Assembly: GCA_021822605.1 (NCBI GenBank)
Contig: JAKAQL010000004.1
Location: 22,171-86,170, forward strand
DNA length: 64,000 bases
Direction of reading: 5' to 3'
Source of the DNA: Actinomycetes bacterium
GTDB taxonomy: Bacteria > Actinomycetota > Acidimicrobiia > Acidimicrobiales > Acidimicrobiaceae
In this document: positions 9,334 through 17,659 of the stretch, piece by piece
Layout: each line of letters starts with the position of its first letter
Position numbering within the stretch: position 1 is the stretch's first letter
Translations under genes and position numbers: made by a program
The notes under the pieces: model-generated
Databases searched by the model: none
Seen by the model: the letters and a program-made list of their open reading frames with translations, nothing else
Told to the model about the DNA's origin: nothing

Positions 9334-10727
9334 TAAGGGTGTTTAAAACAGTGTCCAGGGCCAGTTCGTGTGGATGAATTGAAGAATTACTGTTGAAAGT
9401 CCTCTCAGCACGAGGTAGTCGTGATGTACCAGCAGCGCATCGCTGTTGTGCTTACGCCAAGAGAACGCCAGCTCATGCTCCGAGACCCGGTTCGACGACC
9501 CTTTTCTCCTTGACGGCGACCATCTCTTACCATTTGCGAGACCTACATGGCGATAGGCAGGCGAATCTGCCGTCGCTGGTTACCAACCAGTTTGAAGACT
9601 CTAGCCAACGCTCATGATCGCAGCGCCGACAAAATCCTCGCAACTTGCGCGAGCGAGCTGTGGAGAGCGTTGGCCCTTCCGTTCCAGTGGCTCAAATCCC
9701 ATAGGCCGCGACAGTGACCTGTCTGAGCGATGACCTGACCATTTGGTCTTCGGATATGCCTTGTGGGGTGAGGGGGAACAATTTGGCGAAGCGATCCAGG
9801 TTGGTATGGTAGCTGTTGGCCTGGTCCGGTCCGCCCAACCGTCAGATGTTGTGATGCGGCCTAGATGCGCTCGCACAGCACTCAGCATTGGGTTGGTAGT
9901 TAGGAGGATAAGGTTCGACTGTGGTCGGCGAGCGACACTGGAGTATTGAAGTGTTGTCTCGATACAGGGCAGTAGCGCGGCGAGGCGGTCGGGTTATGCG
10001 ACATGATTGGGGCGGCCGGTTAGGCGACGTTTTGGTGTGAGAGGCTGGCGCTCGAGAGGGTACGACGAAGTTTGGCTACTCCGTGAAGCCCTAATTCTCG
10101 TCGATATTCCGATGAGGTTGGTCCCTGTTGTTGTTCAAAGAGTTCGAGTTGCTTCTTTGTCATGTCTCTATTGTGCCTCGAGGGTCTGACAGAAGATCAG
10201 ACGGTGTCTGAAGCTCGCTTGTCGTACCTGGAAGTTGATGAGTTCGGGCCCATCGTTCCAATTGAAGTGGGGGCTCGATCTCATGCCTGCGATGAGCTGC
10301 TGTGGGCCGGGAATTCCTACCATAATTTCGGTGGCAAGTTGTGTTCTTTGGGTCGTAGTCACGAAGAAACCTGGATCTGGGTCAGACCATGTCATTGCAG
10401 CGAGGTTGACGCCGCCATGGTGGCCTTTGAAAGGTGGATATTTCGCGTGAGATGTGATGGCTTGAGTCGTGAGGATCGTGGTCTTTGGTCGACGTCGAGT
10501 TACCAGCGGCGCCAAGGACAACACTGTGCACGTTTCACTGTAGGTCGCGCGCCGTTACGACTCGCCTGTGGTAATGAAGAGATTGGCAGGGACTCATGGG
10601 TGAAGGATCGGATTCCTGAATAGGTGCCAGGACTTGATTGAGTGGGTGGGTTTCGATCTGCGCAGACTTGAAGATGTACGCTCCTGTGAGCGATGGGCGA
10701 GGATGGTCATCATCACCGGTAGGCAGA
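9334..10727. other. 1.4-kb region without a convincing gene
   Basis: Open frames exist on both strands but most have atypical composition (high Cys, Trp, His). The least unlikely is a minus-strand frame at 10168-10524 (118 codons), whose product is low in Cys and reads like ordinary protein, with segments such as MTWSDPDPGFFVTTTQ and GIPGPQQLIAGM. I cannot assign it to a family and no clear ribosome-binding site decides its start. The region may be decayed coding DNA between the pilin operon and the LOG gene. Confidence 0.4.
10168..10524 (-). CDS. Possible hypothetical protein or gene remnant
   Basis: A 118-codon minus-strand frame inside an otherwise gene-free region. Composition is more protein-like than that of the overlapping plus-strand frame. 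No domain is recognised, no strong ribosome-binding site is seen, and no neighbour supports a role. It could equally be a relic of a longer gene. Confidence 0.2.
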   Translation of the reverse strand: MLSLAPLVTRRRPKTTILTTQAITSHAKYPPFKGHHGGVNLAAMTWSDPDPGFFVTTTQRTQLATEIMVGIPGPQQLIAGMRSSPHFNWNDGPELINFQVRQASFRHRLIFCQTLEAQ

Positions 10728-11741
10728 CTAAACCTCGTTCAATCGATCGATCATCATACGCAGGCGTCCGAGGGAGTGCTGATCGAAGTTCATGGCCAAG
10801 CGTTTGAGGGAGAGAAGATCATCCTCTCGGACCTCCCACGCTGTTGGCTCGATTGGCTCGATGGCGCCAGAGCGCAGGATGTCGGCAAAGTCACGATTGA
10901 GTGCATTGAGCAGTGACGGCTGTGGCAGTCGTTTCAGCCTGAGAATCAGCTTTTGTCCAACAATGCGAGCAGAGTCGTAGTTGTGGTAGAAGGTGGTCAC
11001 TTCCTTGACCGCCTGCGCGACACTCCAACACCTTCGATAGAGATTGAGGTCGGGAGCCGACACTAAGCCCTGCGGTACAAGCACATCGGTGAGGAACTCA
11101 AGTAGTGGTCCAAAGTAGTCGCCTCCACCGGGTTCAAGCAGGACGAGCGGGGCTAGCTGTGCCTTTCCTGTCTGTAACAGGGTAAGAAGTTCGAAGGTTT
11201 CATCCAGGGTGCCGAGTCCACCAGGCATCGACACGAACGCAGAAGACTCCTTGATCATGAGGACCTTACGGGTGAAAAAGTACTTCATCTCGATGAGGTG
11301 CCCTGACTCGTCGAGTCCGGGTGCGGCCTCCTGCTCGTGCGGTAGTCGTATGTTGATCCCAAAGGCATTCTGTGGCCCTGCGCCGGAGGTGGCTGCATCC
11401 ATGATGCCCGGCCCACCCCCAGTGATCACGAGCCAGCCTCGCTGTGCGAAGGCCGCGCCGAGCTCGTGGGCGAGCACGTAACGGGAATCGCCAGGTGGTA
11501 TCCTCGCGGATCCAAAGACGGTAACTTTCCGTTGCTTGCGGTACGGGGCGAACGTGGTGAAGGCCTCGCGAAGCTCTCGGATCGCTGAGGTTATCATCTT
11601 GAGATCAAGTCGATCCATGTCGGCAACTAGCGTCGTCTCCAGTTCATTGACGAGTGCCAGTTTGAGATCTCGATTTGGGTTTTTCAGATCGACTGCATGT
11701 TGCTGGGGGGGCTGGCGGTCACTGCCTTCCAACGCAGTCAC
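10728..11741 (-). CDS. LOG family protein (Rossmann-fold nucleotide-binding)
   Basis: A 337-aa member of the LOG / TIGR00730 family. It shows the early VFGSARIPPGDS segment, the glycine-rich VITGGGPGIMDAA loop and the hallmark PGGLGTLDE motif that binds nucleotide monophosphate. Family members with that motif often act as phosphoribohydrolases on cytokinin-type nucleotides; here only nucleotide binding is safe to infer. It is longer than the common 180-250 aa, with about 100 extra C-terminal residues. Its ATG overlaps the FbiC stop (ATGA), so it is coupled to F420 synthesis at the translational level. Confidence 0.88.
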   Translation of the reverse strand: MTALEGSDRQPPQQHAVDLKNPNRDLKLALVNELETTLVADMDRLDLKMITSAIRELREAFTTFAPYRKQRKVTVFGSARIPPGDSRYVLAHELGAAFAQRGWLVITGGGPGIMDAATSGAGPQNAFGINIRLPHEQEAAPGLDESGHLIEMKYFFTRKVLMIKESSAFVSMPGGLGTLDETFELLTLLQTGKAQLAPLVLLEPGGGDYFGPLLEFLTDVLVPQGLVSAPDLNLYRRCWSVAQAVKEVTTFYHNYDSARIVGQKLILRLKRLPQPSLLNALNRDFADILRSGAIEPIEPTAWEVREDDLLSLKRLAMNFDQHSLGRLRMMIDRLNEV

Positions 11742-14053
11742 AGGGATACCTGTTGAGCGTGTTCCACTCCTCGACGGGTGCGCAAGTCCGCCGATACAGG
11801 CTCGTAAAAAGTGGTCCGTTGGACCAAGGTGCGGCCAACATGACTGGCTACTGCCTCGAATTCTTCAGGTGTAAGTGCGGTACCATGAGTCGCCCCTGCC
11901 GCGTGTGAGATGCTCTCTTCCATGAGTGTGCCACCGAGGTCATTGGCGCCGCAGCCAAGGAGAAAAGCAGCTCCTTGCACCCCGAGCTTGACCCAGCTCA
12001 CCTGGATATTGTCGATGACGCCGTGGTACGCGATTCGCCCCAGCGCGTGGACGAGAACTGTTTCACGGAGGGTGGGTCCTCGCCTTGCCTTCCCGAGGCG
12101 GTAGATGGGAGTGGCCATGTGGACAAAGGGGAGTGGAACGAATTCGGTGAAACCGTGTGTCCGTCGGCCAAGTCTTCGCGTCACATCGAGATGTTCGATC
12201 ACGGCTCCAATCTCCTCGATGCTTCCAAACATCATCGTCACGTTTGAGCGCAAACCCACCTCATGGGCGGTGCCATGCACCTCAAGCCATTCGGCAGTCG
12301 AGAGCTTGTCGGGGCAGAGAATAGCGCGTACCGGATCGTAGAGGATCTCGGCAGCCGTTCCAGGCAGACTCTTGAGTCCCGCGTTCCGCAGGGCTTGAAG
12401 ATAGTCGCGAAGATCCATTCCAAGTCGTCGTGCACCCGTCAACACCTCAAGCGCTGAAAATCCATGCAGGTGTACTGCAGGGAAGTTTTGGTGGATGGCG
12501 CTGGCAACATTGAGGTAGTACTCACCATCGAAGGTGGGATGAATGCCACCTTGCAGACACACCTCCGTTGCGCCATGCTCCTCGGCATCCCCGACCTTAG
12601 CCAGGATCTCATCGAGGCTGAGAAGATAGGGTGTGCCACGGAGGTTGAGAGATAACGGACCCTTCGAGAAGGCGCAGAACCGGCATTTGAAGGTGCAGAT
12701 GTTGGTGTAATTGATGTTGCGATTTGCCACGTAGGTCACCGTGTCACCGACGGTGCGTTGGCGTAAATCATCCGCCAGCTCGATAACTCCCATGACGTCA
12801 AAACCTTTGGCAGAACCGGCCATGGTGAGTAGCTCTACTGGTGCTTCATGTCCAGCATCGAGTTCACCCCGCAGTTCTGTGAGCCAACCGGGTACCCGCA
12901 CGCCCGCGGGATGACTGATGAAGGGTCGAGTCGGCATCGTTGAGGGATCACCTGAAAACCAGGCGTGCTCCCGAGCGAAGCCGAGTTGGTCGCGGTGAAA
13001 GTTGAGGGTTGGAAGGAGGCCCTCATCGATCCATCGCCTGTTCTCCCTCAGATAGCTTGGATAGATTGGCAAGCGCGGAACGAGGGCATAGCCGTGATGC
13101 TCAAGAATCGTCGCTAGGCCATCGATATTAGGCCAGGGCTTTTCGGGATTGACGTGGTCGGGGGTAACGCGAGAGATACCACCGAGGTCATTGACGCCAG
13201 CGCTCAGAAGTTCGCCGGGATCCTCTGAGAGGTTTGGCGGTGCCTGGAGGTTGACGGACTCCGGGAGGATCAAACGAGCTAAGGCGATAGACCGCAGAAA
13301 CTTTTCACGGGACGGCGGTGGCACGTGTGCCATCTGCGTGGCTGGCTTGGGTGCAAAGTTTTGGATGATCACCTCTTGGATATTGCCGTACTCCTCAGCG
13401 ATCCGGCGTATCTCGCGTAGGCCCTGGAGACGATCATCCTCGGAGTCCCCGATGCCGATCAGCAAGCCGGTGGTCATCGCGATGCCCAGTGCCCCCGCAT
13501 CGCGCAGGGTTTGGAGTCTTCGGGCGGGTGCCTTGTCTGGTGCAAGCCGATGACAAATCAGGGTCTCATTGATCGACTCCACCATTATTCCCATAGAGAC
13601 CGCCATCGGGCGCAGACCGGCAAGCTCTTCGGTGGATAGCGTCCCGGCGTTGATGTGTGGCAGCAGTTGCTCCTGGAGAGCCAGTGATGCTGCGGAACGC
13701 AGGTATTCCACTGTCGAGTCGAAGCCGAGCGCGGCGAGCTCTGCCTTTGCGCGCGGGTAGCGGTCTTCGGGCCGTTCCCCGAGGGTGAATAATGCTTCGA
13801 TTGCTCCACCCACACGAGCAGAGCGAGCCAGTTCGACGACCTCCTCTCTGGTCATGTACGCTCGCTGCACACGAGCAGGAGCCTTTGCGAAGGTGCAATA
13901 GCCACAGCTGTCACGACACAGCATGGTGAAAGGGAAGAAAGCCTTCGGTGAGTAGGTGATCACTGTACCAAAGGTATCGTCGCGGACCTTGCTCGCTTCG
14001 CGTAGCAGCTTCTCGGTCGACCAGCGGGTGGGGTTCATCTCCATGGCATCCAC
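11738..14053 (-). CDS. fbiC: FO synthase, bifunctional CofG/CofH (FbiC)
   Basis: Makes 7,8-didemethyl-8-hydroxy-5-deazariboflavin (FO), the chromophore of coenzyme F420, from tyrosine and a flavin-pathway pyrimidine. The 771-aa protein carries two radical-SAM domains. The CofG-like half has CRDSCGYC at residues 46-53; the CofH-like half has CTFKCRFC near residue 455. Each supplies the three cysteines for a 4Fe-4S cluster. The fused arrangement is typical of actinobacteria. ATG codons at 14053, 14044 and 14038 are all possible starts. It is followed with ATGA overlap by the LOG gene. An F420-dependent reductase lies elsewhere in this window (39612). Confidence 0.96.
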   Translation of the reverse strand: MDAMEMNPTRWSTEKLLREASKVRDDTFGTVITYSPKAFFPFTMLCRDSCGYCTFAKAPARVQRAYMTREEVVELARSARVGGAIEALFTLGERPEDRYPRAKAELAALGFDSTVEYLRSAASLALQEQLLPHINAGTLSTEELAGLRPMAVSMGIMVESINETLICHRLAPDKAPARRLQTLRDAGALGIAMTTGLLIGIGDSEDDRLQGLREIRRIAEEYGNIQEVIIQNFAPKPATQMAHVPPPSREKFLRSIALARLILPESVNLQAPPNLSEDPGELLSAGVNDLGGISRVTPDHVNPEKPWPNIDGLATILEHHGYALVPRLPIYPSYLRENRRWIDEGLLPTLNFHRDQLGFAREHAWFSGDPSTMPTRPFISHPAGVRVPGWLTELRGELDAGHEAPVELLTMAGSAKGFDVMGVIELADDLRQRTVGDTVTYVANRNINYTNICTFKCRFCAFSKGPLSLNLRGTPYLLSLDEILAKVGDAEEHGATEVCLQGGIHPTFDGEYYLNVASAIHQNFPAVHLHGFSALEVLTGARRLGMDLRDYLQALRNAGLKSLPGTAAEILYDPVRAILCPDKLSTAEWLEVHGTAHEVGLRSNVTMMFGSIEEIGAVIEHLDVTRRLGRRTHGFTEFVPLPFVHMATPIYRLGKARRGPTLRETVLVHALGRIAYHGVIDNIQVSWVKLGVQGAAFLLGCGANDLGGTLMEESISHAAGATHGTALTPEEFEAVASHVGRTLVQRTTFYEPVSADLRTRRGVEHAQQVSL

Positions 14054-14061
14054 CTTAGCCC

Positions 14062-14131
14062 CTGGCCGAGCAAGGCCAGAGGTCGAACGATCAGAGGCAA
14101 GACGCTGAGGGACAGCCTCTCGCCCTCAGCG
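14062..14131. terminator. Two hairpins between pgl and fbiC
   Basis: Two adjacent inverted repeats: CTGGCC/GGCCAG at 14062-14079 (6-nt loop) and CGCTGAGGG/CCCTCAGCG at 14103-14131 (9-bp perfect stem, 11-nt loop). They lie just downstream of pgl and directly upstream of fbiC on the minus strand. Neither is followed by a clear U-run in that direction, so termination, attenuation or mRNA stabilisation are all possible. Confidence 0.5.
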
Positions 14132-14197
14132 TTGCTTGTTGTTCGGCGAGTCAGTTGATCGGTCCTCACTCACCACAGTAGGCCAAAAGCGACGTCG

Positions 14198-14932
14198 CTA
14201 ACTCGTTAATCCACTGGCAGCGGCGGGGTCGAGTAGGAAGAGGGTATTGGTTGGGTCGAGCGAGTGGATGGGCAGTCCATCTCCGTTGAGGGCACGGTCG
14301 ACGATGGCAGCCTTCTCTGGACCGGTTGCAACGACGATTCGGAACGAGAACCGGTTGAGGGCTGGGAAGGTAAGCGTGATTCGCTCGATTGGATTTGCAT
14401 TTGATGGATCATGATTAGCGGTGACGAGCGCATTGCGGTCGTTTAGGGCCCCAGAGTCGGGAAAGAGTGAAGCGGTGTGACCATCGGATCCTAGCCCGAG
14501 ATGTGCCACTGACCAGGGCTGATACTCGGCGAGCAGAAACTCGTAGCGCTTTGCATACCCTTTAGCTAACGCTGTTCTTGCATCCCTCGTTGCTGCGTCA
14601 GGTGAATCACAATCGGCAAGGAGCTGTTTTTCCGTAGGGGTGTGACAGTTTATCATGGGTTGGGCGAGATAGTCAAGGTCAGCTAGTCCCTTGGATATGT
14701 GCAGCCAATTTGAACGATCGTCGTCGGCAGGCACCAGCCGTTCGTCTACCTGACCGATTGCGAGTGGGTCTCCGTGGCGGGAATTAAGCGATGATTTCAG
14801 TGGTCCGAGTAGCTCAAGAATGGTGTGTCCACCGGACAGCAGCAGTAATCCTGGCTGGGCGAGGTGTTCGTTGACGCGTGCTCCGAATAACCCGGGCACA
14901 TCTTCGGTGATCTCAAATTGGAATCGTGTCAC
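14198..14932 (-). CDS. pgl: 6-phosphogluconolactonase
   Basis: Hydrolyses 6-phosphogluconolactone to 6-phosphogluconate in the oxidative pentose phosphate pathway, in the cytoplasm. The protein contains the NagB/Pgl-type LLLSGGHTILELL segment and the LGLGSDGHTASLFPDS motif diagnostic of Pgl. The frame runs to a TTG at 14953, but the GTG at 14932 sits a few bases after GAAGGGAG and gives a normal 244-aa product. No zwf or gnd gene is adjacent in the window. Confidence 0.92.
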   Translation of the reverse strand: MTRFQFEITEDVPGLFGARVNEHLAQPGLLLLSGGHTILELLGPLKSSLNSRHGDPLAIGQVDERLVPADDDRSNWLHISKGLADLDYLAQPMINCHTPTEKQLLADCDSPDAATRDARTALAKGYAKRYEFLLAEYQPWSVAHLGLGSDGHTASLFPDSGALNDRNALVTANHDPSNANPIERITLTFPALNRFSFRIVVATGPEKAAIVDRALNGDGLPIHSLDPTNTLFLLDPAAASGLTS

Positions 14933-15107
14933 AGCACTCCCTTCTGCTCGCAAGGCTTGCGACCATTCTCCTCGCTACCTGATTCTAGCTCGACCTCTCA
15001 ATCCGCTGGAGATCGAGTTTGGAGTGCGCAGATGGGGTTGGTGAGTGATTACGCTGCTATTGTGGTGTGGGCTTACAGGTTCTACATTCGATGGGGAGGC
15101 TTTTGAG

Positions 15108-15404
15108 TTGAGTCAACGGGATGATTTGAAGTCTGCGGTCTCAACGTCGTTGAATTACGTGAAGCAAGAGACGATCGATCCTGCGAAGCGGCTCGGTGGC
15201 CTCCTTGTTTGGGGCGTGATTGGCTCGATTCTCACTGCCTTTGGATCCGTTCTGGTGGCGTTGGGAATCCTTCGATTGCTCCAGGACGAGACCGGCACCG
15301 CCTTCCATGGGCATCTGGATTGGCTTCCGTATCTCATCACACTGGTGGTAGTCGTCGTTGTGCTTGCACTCACACTCAAACGAATCGGGAAGCGAGGAAA
15401 GTGA
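15108..15404 (+). CDS. Small two-helix membrane protein (holin-superfamily-like)
   Basis: A 98-aa protein beginning at TTG 15108, 8 bp after GGGGAGG. It has a charged N-terminal segment (SQRDDLKSAVSTSLNYVKQE), a first hydrophobic helix (GVIGSILTAFGSVLVALGIL), a short loop and a second helix (LPYLITLVVVVVVLALTL), ending in basic residues. This layout resembles actinobacterial phage-holin-family or DUF1469-like small membrane proteins, but no family-specific motif is certain. It is the first of three small genes ahead of trmI. Confidence 0.65.
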   Translation: MSQRDDLKSAVSTSLNYVKQETIDPAKRLGGLLVWGVIGSILTAFGSVLVALGILRLLQDETGTAFHGHLDWLPYLITLVVVVVVLALTLKRIGKRGK

Positions 15405-15406
15405 CA

Positions 15407-15610
15407 ATGGCGGACAAGATTCGGCTTAGCGACGTCGAGGACTCCTTTCGGAGCGTACAGAGGTCGGCGAATGGTTCGTTGAATGCTTTGCGTCCAGCGT
15501 TTCCGGGTTTTGTTGGTGTCGCTGCGGGAGTGCTCGTGTTGGTCGCCTTTGTCGTGGGATACCGCAGGGGGCGTAATAAGACCTCGGTTATCGAGATCAC
15601 TCGATTGTGA
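15407..15610 (+). CDS. Small single-pass membrane protein
   Basis: A 67-aa protein starting 2 bp after the previous stop. A polar N-terminal half (DKIRLSDVEDSFRSVQRSAN) is followed by one helix (GFVGVAAGVLVLVAFVVGY) and a basic tail (RRGRNK), which predicts a membrane anchor with the N-terminal half outside by the positive-inside rule. Function unknown. It is packed between two other small genes, suggesting one transcript. Confidence 0.6.
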   Translation: MADKIRLSDVEDSFRSVQRSANGSLNALRPAFPGFVGVAAGVLVLVAFVVGYRRGRNKTSVIEITRL

Positions 15611-15618
15611 GGAGAAGA

Positions 15619-15867
15619 ATGGGTAGGCGAGGAAGTGTCTTAGCATCGCTCCGACCCTCTGTTCTGATGGTCCGAACTCTGCGAAGGGTTTTTGAGCATT
15701 CAAATAATCGATGGTTGGTTGCCGGCGGCTTTGCCGTTTATGTGTTGCTGAGTCTGACGAAGGGTCGTCTGAGTCGGCGGTTTCTTGCTCCCCATGGCAA
15801 GGCCAAAATAACGCTCGATGAGGGGGTCTCGTACCTTATCAGCGTGCAACAGCGTTCTAAGACGTGA
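15619..15867 (+). CDS. Small basic protein, hypothetical
   Basis: An 82-aa, Arg-rich protein. The ATG at 15619 follows AGGAG; an in-frame GTG at 15607 overlaps the previous gene. There is one moderately hydrophobic segment (WLVAGGFAVYVLLSLTKG), then a basic stretch. No family recognised. Its last bases overlap the trmI start, so translation is probably coupled. Confidence 0.5.
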   Translation: MGRRGSVLASLRPSVLMVRTLRRVFEHSNNRWLVAGGFAVYVLLSLTKGRLSRRFLAPHGKAKITLDEGVSYLISVQQRSKT

Positions 15868-16712
15868 GCCGCCCTACGCAAGGTTTTCAGGATGGTTCGT
15901 TCGTGCTCGTCGTCGACCCAAAGGATCGAAGGCTTTTGTTGCGCCTGGAGCGTGGAGCCAGTGTCAACACCCATCGAGGGCTACTCCTGCATGACAGTAT
16001 TATCGGGTTAGTCTCTGGCTCTACGGTGATGACGAATTCCGGGTCCTCCTTCGTCGTATACGCACCTTCGTTTGCCGATGTGGTTCTCGAGATGCCGCGG
16101 GGTGCGCAGATCATTTACCCCAAGGACATCGCTGCCATGCTTGGAGAGCTTTCGTTACAGCCAGGTTTGCGGATATTAGAGGCTGGGTTCGGATCTGGCG
16201 CACTCACGATGGGCATGTTGAGCTATGGGGTTAAGGTCGTCACTGTTGAGAAGCGAGAGGATTTCGCAAGTCGCGGGCGCAAAAATGTAGAGAGCTTTCT
16301 TCCATTGGAGCTCAGTGCGAATCTCACCGTGGTGCACGGTGACGTCGTCGAGGTTGAGCTGGAGGGGTTGTTCGATCGAATCGCGCTCGATCTCCTCGAT
16401 CCATGGCTCGTCATTCCTCGCCTGCGCTCGCTGCTGGTCGACAATGGCAGGGTCGTTATCTATGTGACGAACATCAATCAGGTTCAGGAGGCCGTACGGA
16501 CTCTCAGGAGCAATGCGTTCATCGTCGACTCCGTCAAAGAGATTCTTGAGCGCAGTTGGGTCGTCAATGGTGATGTGGTGCGGCCGGAACAAAAGATGGT
16601 GGGTCATACGGGCTTTATCATCAGTGCTAAAACCACGCAACCGCGTCCAACGAAGCGTGCCGACGATTCAGGTTTGCCTCATGATCCATCGATTGATGTG
16701 ACTCCTTTGTAG
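15864..16712 (+). CDS. trmI: tRNA (adenine-N1)-methyltransferase TrmI
   Basis: SAM-dependent methyltransferase making m1A58 in the tRNA T-loop. The N-terminal beta-domain (about residues 1-70) is followed by a class I Rossmann methyltransferase fold with motif I LEAGFGSGALTMGML and the acidic post-I VVTVEKRED. The IALDLLDPW segment matches the catalytic region of TrmI. The 282-aa length is normal. In actinobacteria this gene commonly stands next to the proteasome-accessory genes, as it does here. Confidence 0.93.
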   Translation: MSRPTQGFQDGSFVLVVDPKDRRLLLRLERGASVNTHRGLLLHDSIIGLVSGSTVMTNSGSSFVVYAPSFADVVLEMPRGAQIIYPKDIAAMLGELSLQPGLRILEAGFGSGALTMGMLSYGVKVVTVEKREDFASRGRKNVESFLPLELSANLTVVHGDVVEVELEGLFDRIALDLLDPWLVIPRLRSLLVDNGRVVIYVTNINQVQEAVRTLRSNAFIVDSVKEILERSWVVNGDVVRPEQKMVGHTGFIISAKTTQPRPTKRADDSGLPHDPSIDVTPL

Positions 16713-17266
16713 TCCAAGACGTTAGATACGATAGACATTCAGTGAGGCGAGCCTGGATTCCCCACTTGTTGTCGATACCCAGACCCGAGACAGACGGCCT
16801 TGTGGGGTAGCCTGGCAATGTATTGGAAGGACGTTTGAGTAGGTGCACGGTCACCCGATAGTGGGGTAAAGTGGCCGATGCTTCCCTTCGAACTCGAAGT
16901 TCGTCAGACACCTCTTCAGGCAGAGGTGCATGGGCCTCATGGCCATCGATGGTGCGTACCTCTTGTGTTGGCCAACGTTACCGACGGTTCGCATCATCCG
17001 CTTCATGAAAACCTTGCGTGAGTGGGCGACCGGCGACGACGAACCACCATGGAACAGGTCAGCATCGGATGCGGCCTCGGGCTGGCTAACGCAGGGCTTG
17101 GACCGGGACGGAGAACTGTCGCTTGAGAAGGACACCCATGGACGATGGGTACGTATACCTTCTGGTACCATGGGCAAAAGCATGCTTGAGGAACCACCGT
17201 CTGCCTGCCATGACTGGAAGAGGTATTGGTCGTCGGAGTAGCCGACGGCCATCGCCGACTCGAGGT
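16713..17266. other. Intergenic region, possibly holding a decayed gene
   Basis: About 550 bp between trmI and the minus-strand ferredoxin. Most frames look like noise. Two overlapping plus-strand frames, 16878-17021 and 17005-17241, both give protein-like sequence and are described separately. Confidence 0.35.
16878..17241 (+). pseudogene. Possible frameshifted small gene
   Basis: The frame from ATG 16878 encodes 47 residues including HRWCVPLVLANVTDGSHH and ends at 17021. A second frame, opening at ATG 17005, encodes 78 residues including LREWATGDDEPPWN and SLEKDTHGRWVRIPSG and ends at 17241. Joining them would need one frameshift near 17005-17021, giving a product of roughly 115-120 aa. 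They could instead be two overlapping small genes or chance. No family is recognised. Confidence 0.22.
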
Positions 17267-17503
17267 TTAGTCGCTTTCGACGAAGATACACTCCCCTGGA
17301 CACTCTTCACTCGCTTCAGTGACGGCATCTTCAAGATCTACTGGTACCGGTGCCATCTGGGCGGCCCCACCAGGATTGTTCAAGACCTCTTGGCCTTCTT
17401 TCACATATGCTAACCCGTCATCGAGCAGAGTGAAAACCGGCGGGCAGATCTCCTCGCAGAGGCCATCGCCAGTGCAAAGATCCTGGTCAATCCAGACTTT
17501 CAT
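17267..17503 (-). CDS. Ferredoxin with Asp-type cluster ligand
   Basis: A 78-aa monocluster ferredoxin, an electron carrier. The cluster motif is CTGDGLCEEICP, that is Cys-x2-Asp-x2-Cys-x3-Cys-Pro, with a distal CPGEC. The second usual cysteine is Asp, the arrangement known from Pyrococcus furiosus ferredoxin, where Asp ligates a 4Fe-4S cluster; a 3Fe-4S cluster is the alternative. The ATG at 17503 is preceded by GGAAAGGACC; the in-frame extension to 17527 is less likely. It is transcribed away from the proteasome genes. Confidence 0.9.
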   Translation of the reverse strand: MKVWIDQDLCTGDGLCEEICPPVFTLLDDGLAYVKEGQEVLNNPGGAAQMAPVPVDLEDAVTEASEECPGECIFVESD

Positions 17504-17659
17504 CGAGGTCCTTTCCATTTTTATCACTATCTTGGAGCTCAGCGCACCGTGTTGCGTCTCGGGTTATCTTGCGATGAGGAACTCCATCAAGTGTAGTCGC
17601 CCTCGAGGTGTTCTAATTTCGCCATCACTCGGGTAGCGTGAAGAATGGAAGGAGGCGTG

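Noticed and set aside
9680..9730. T-loop-like GGCTCAAATCCC, possible tRNA
   Set aside because: No matching acceptor, D or anticodon arms could be folded, and the T stem does not pair over 5 bp.
10162..10623. 153-codon plus-strand frame
   Set aside because: Rich in Cys, Trp and His with no motif or ribosome-binding site; the opposite frame is more protein-like.
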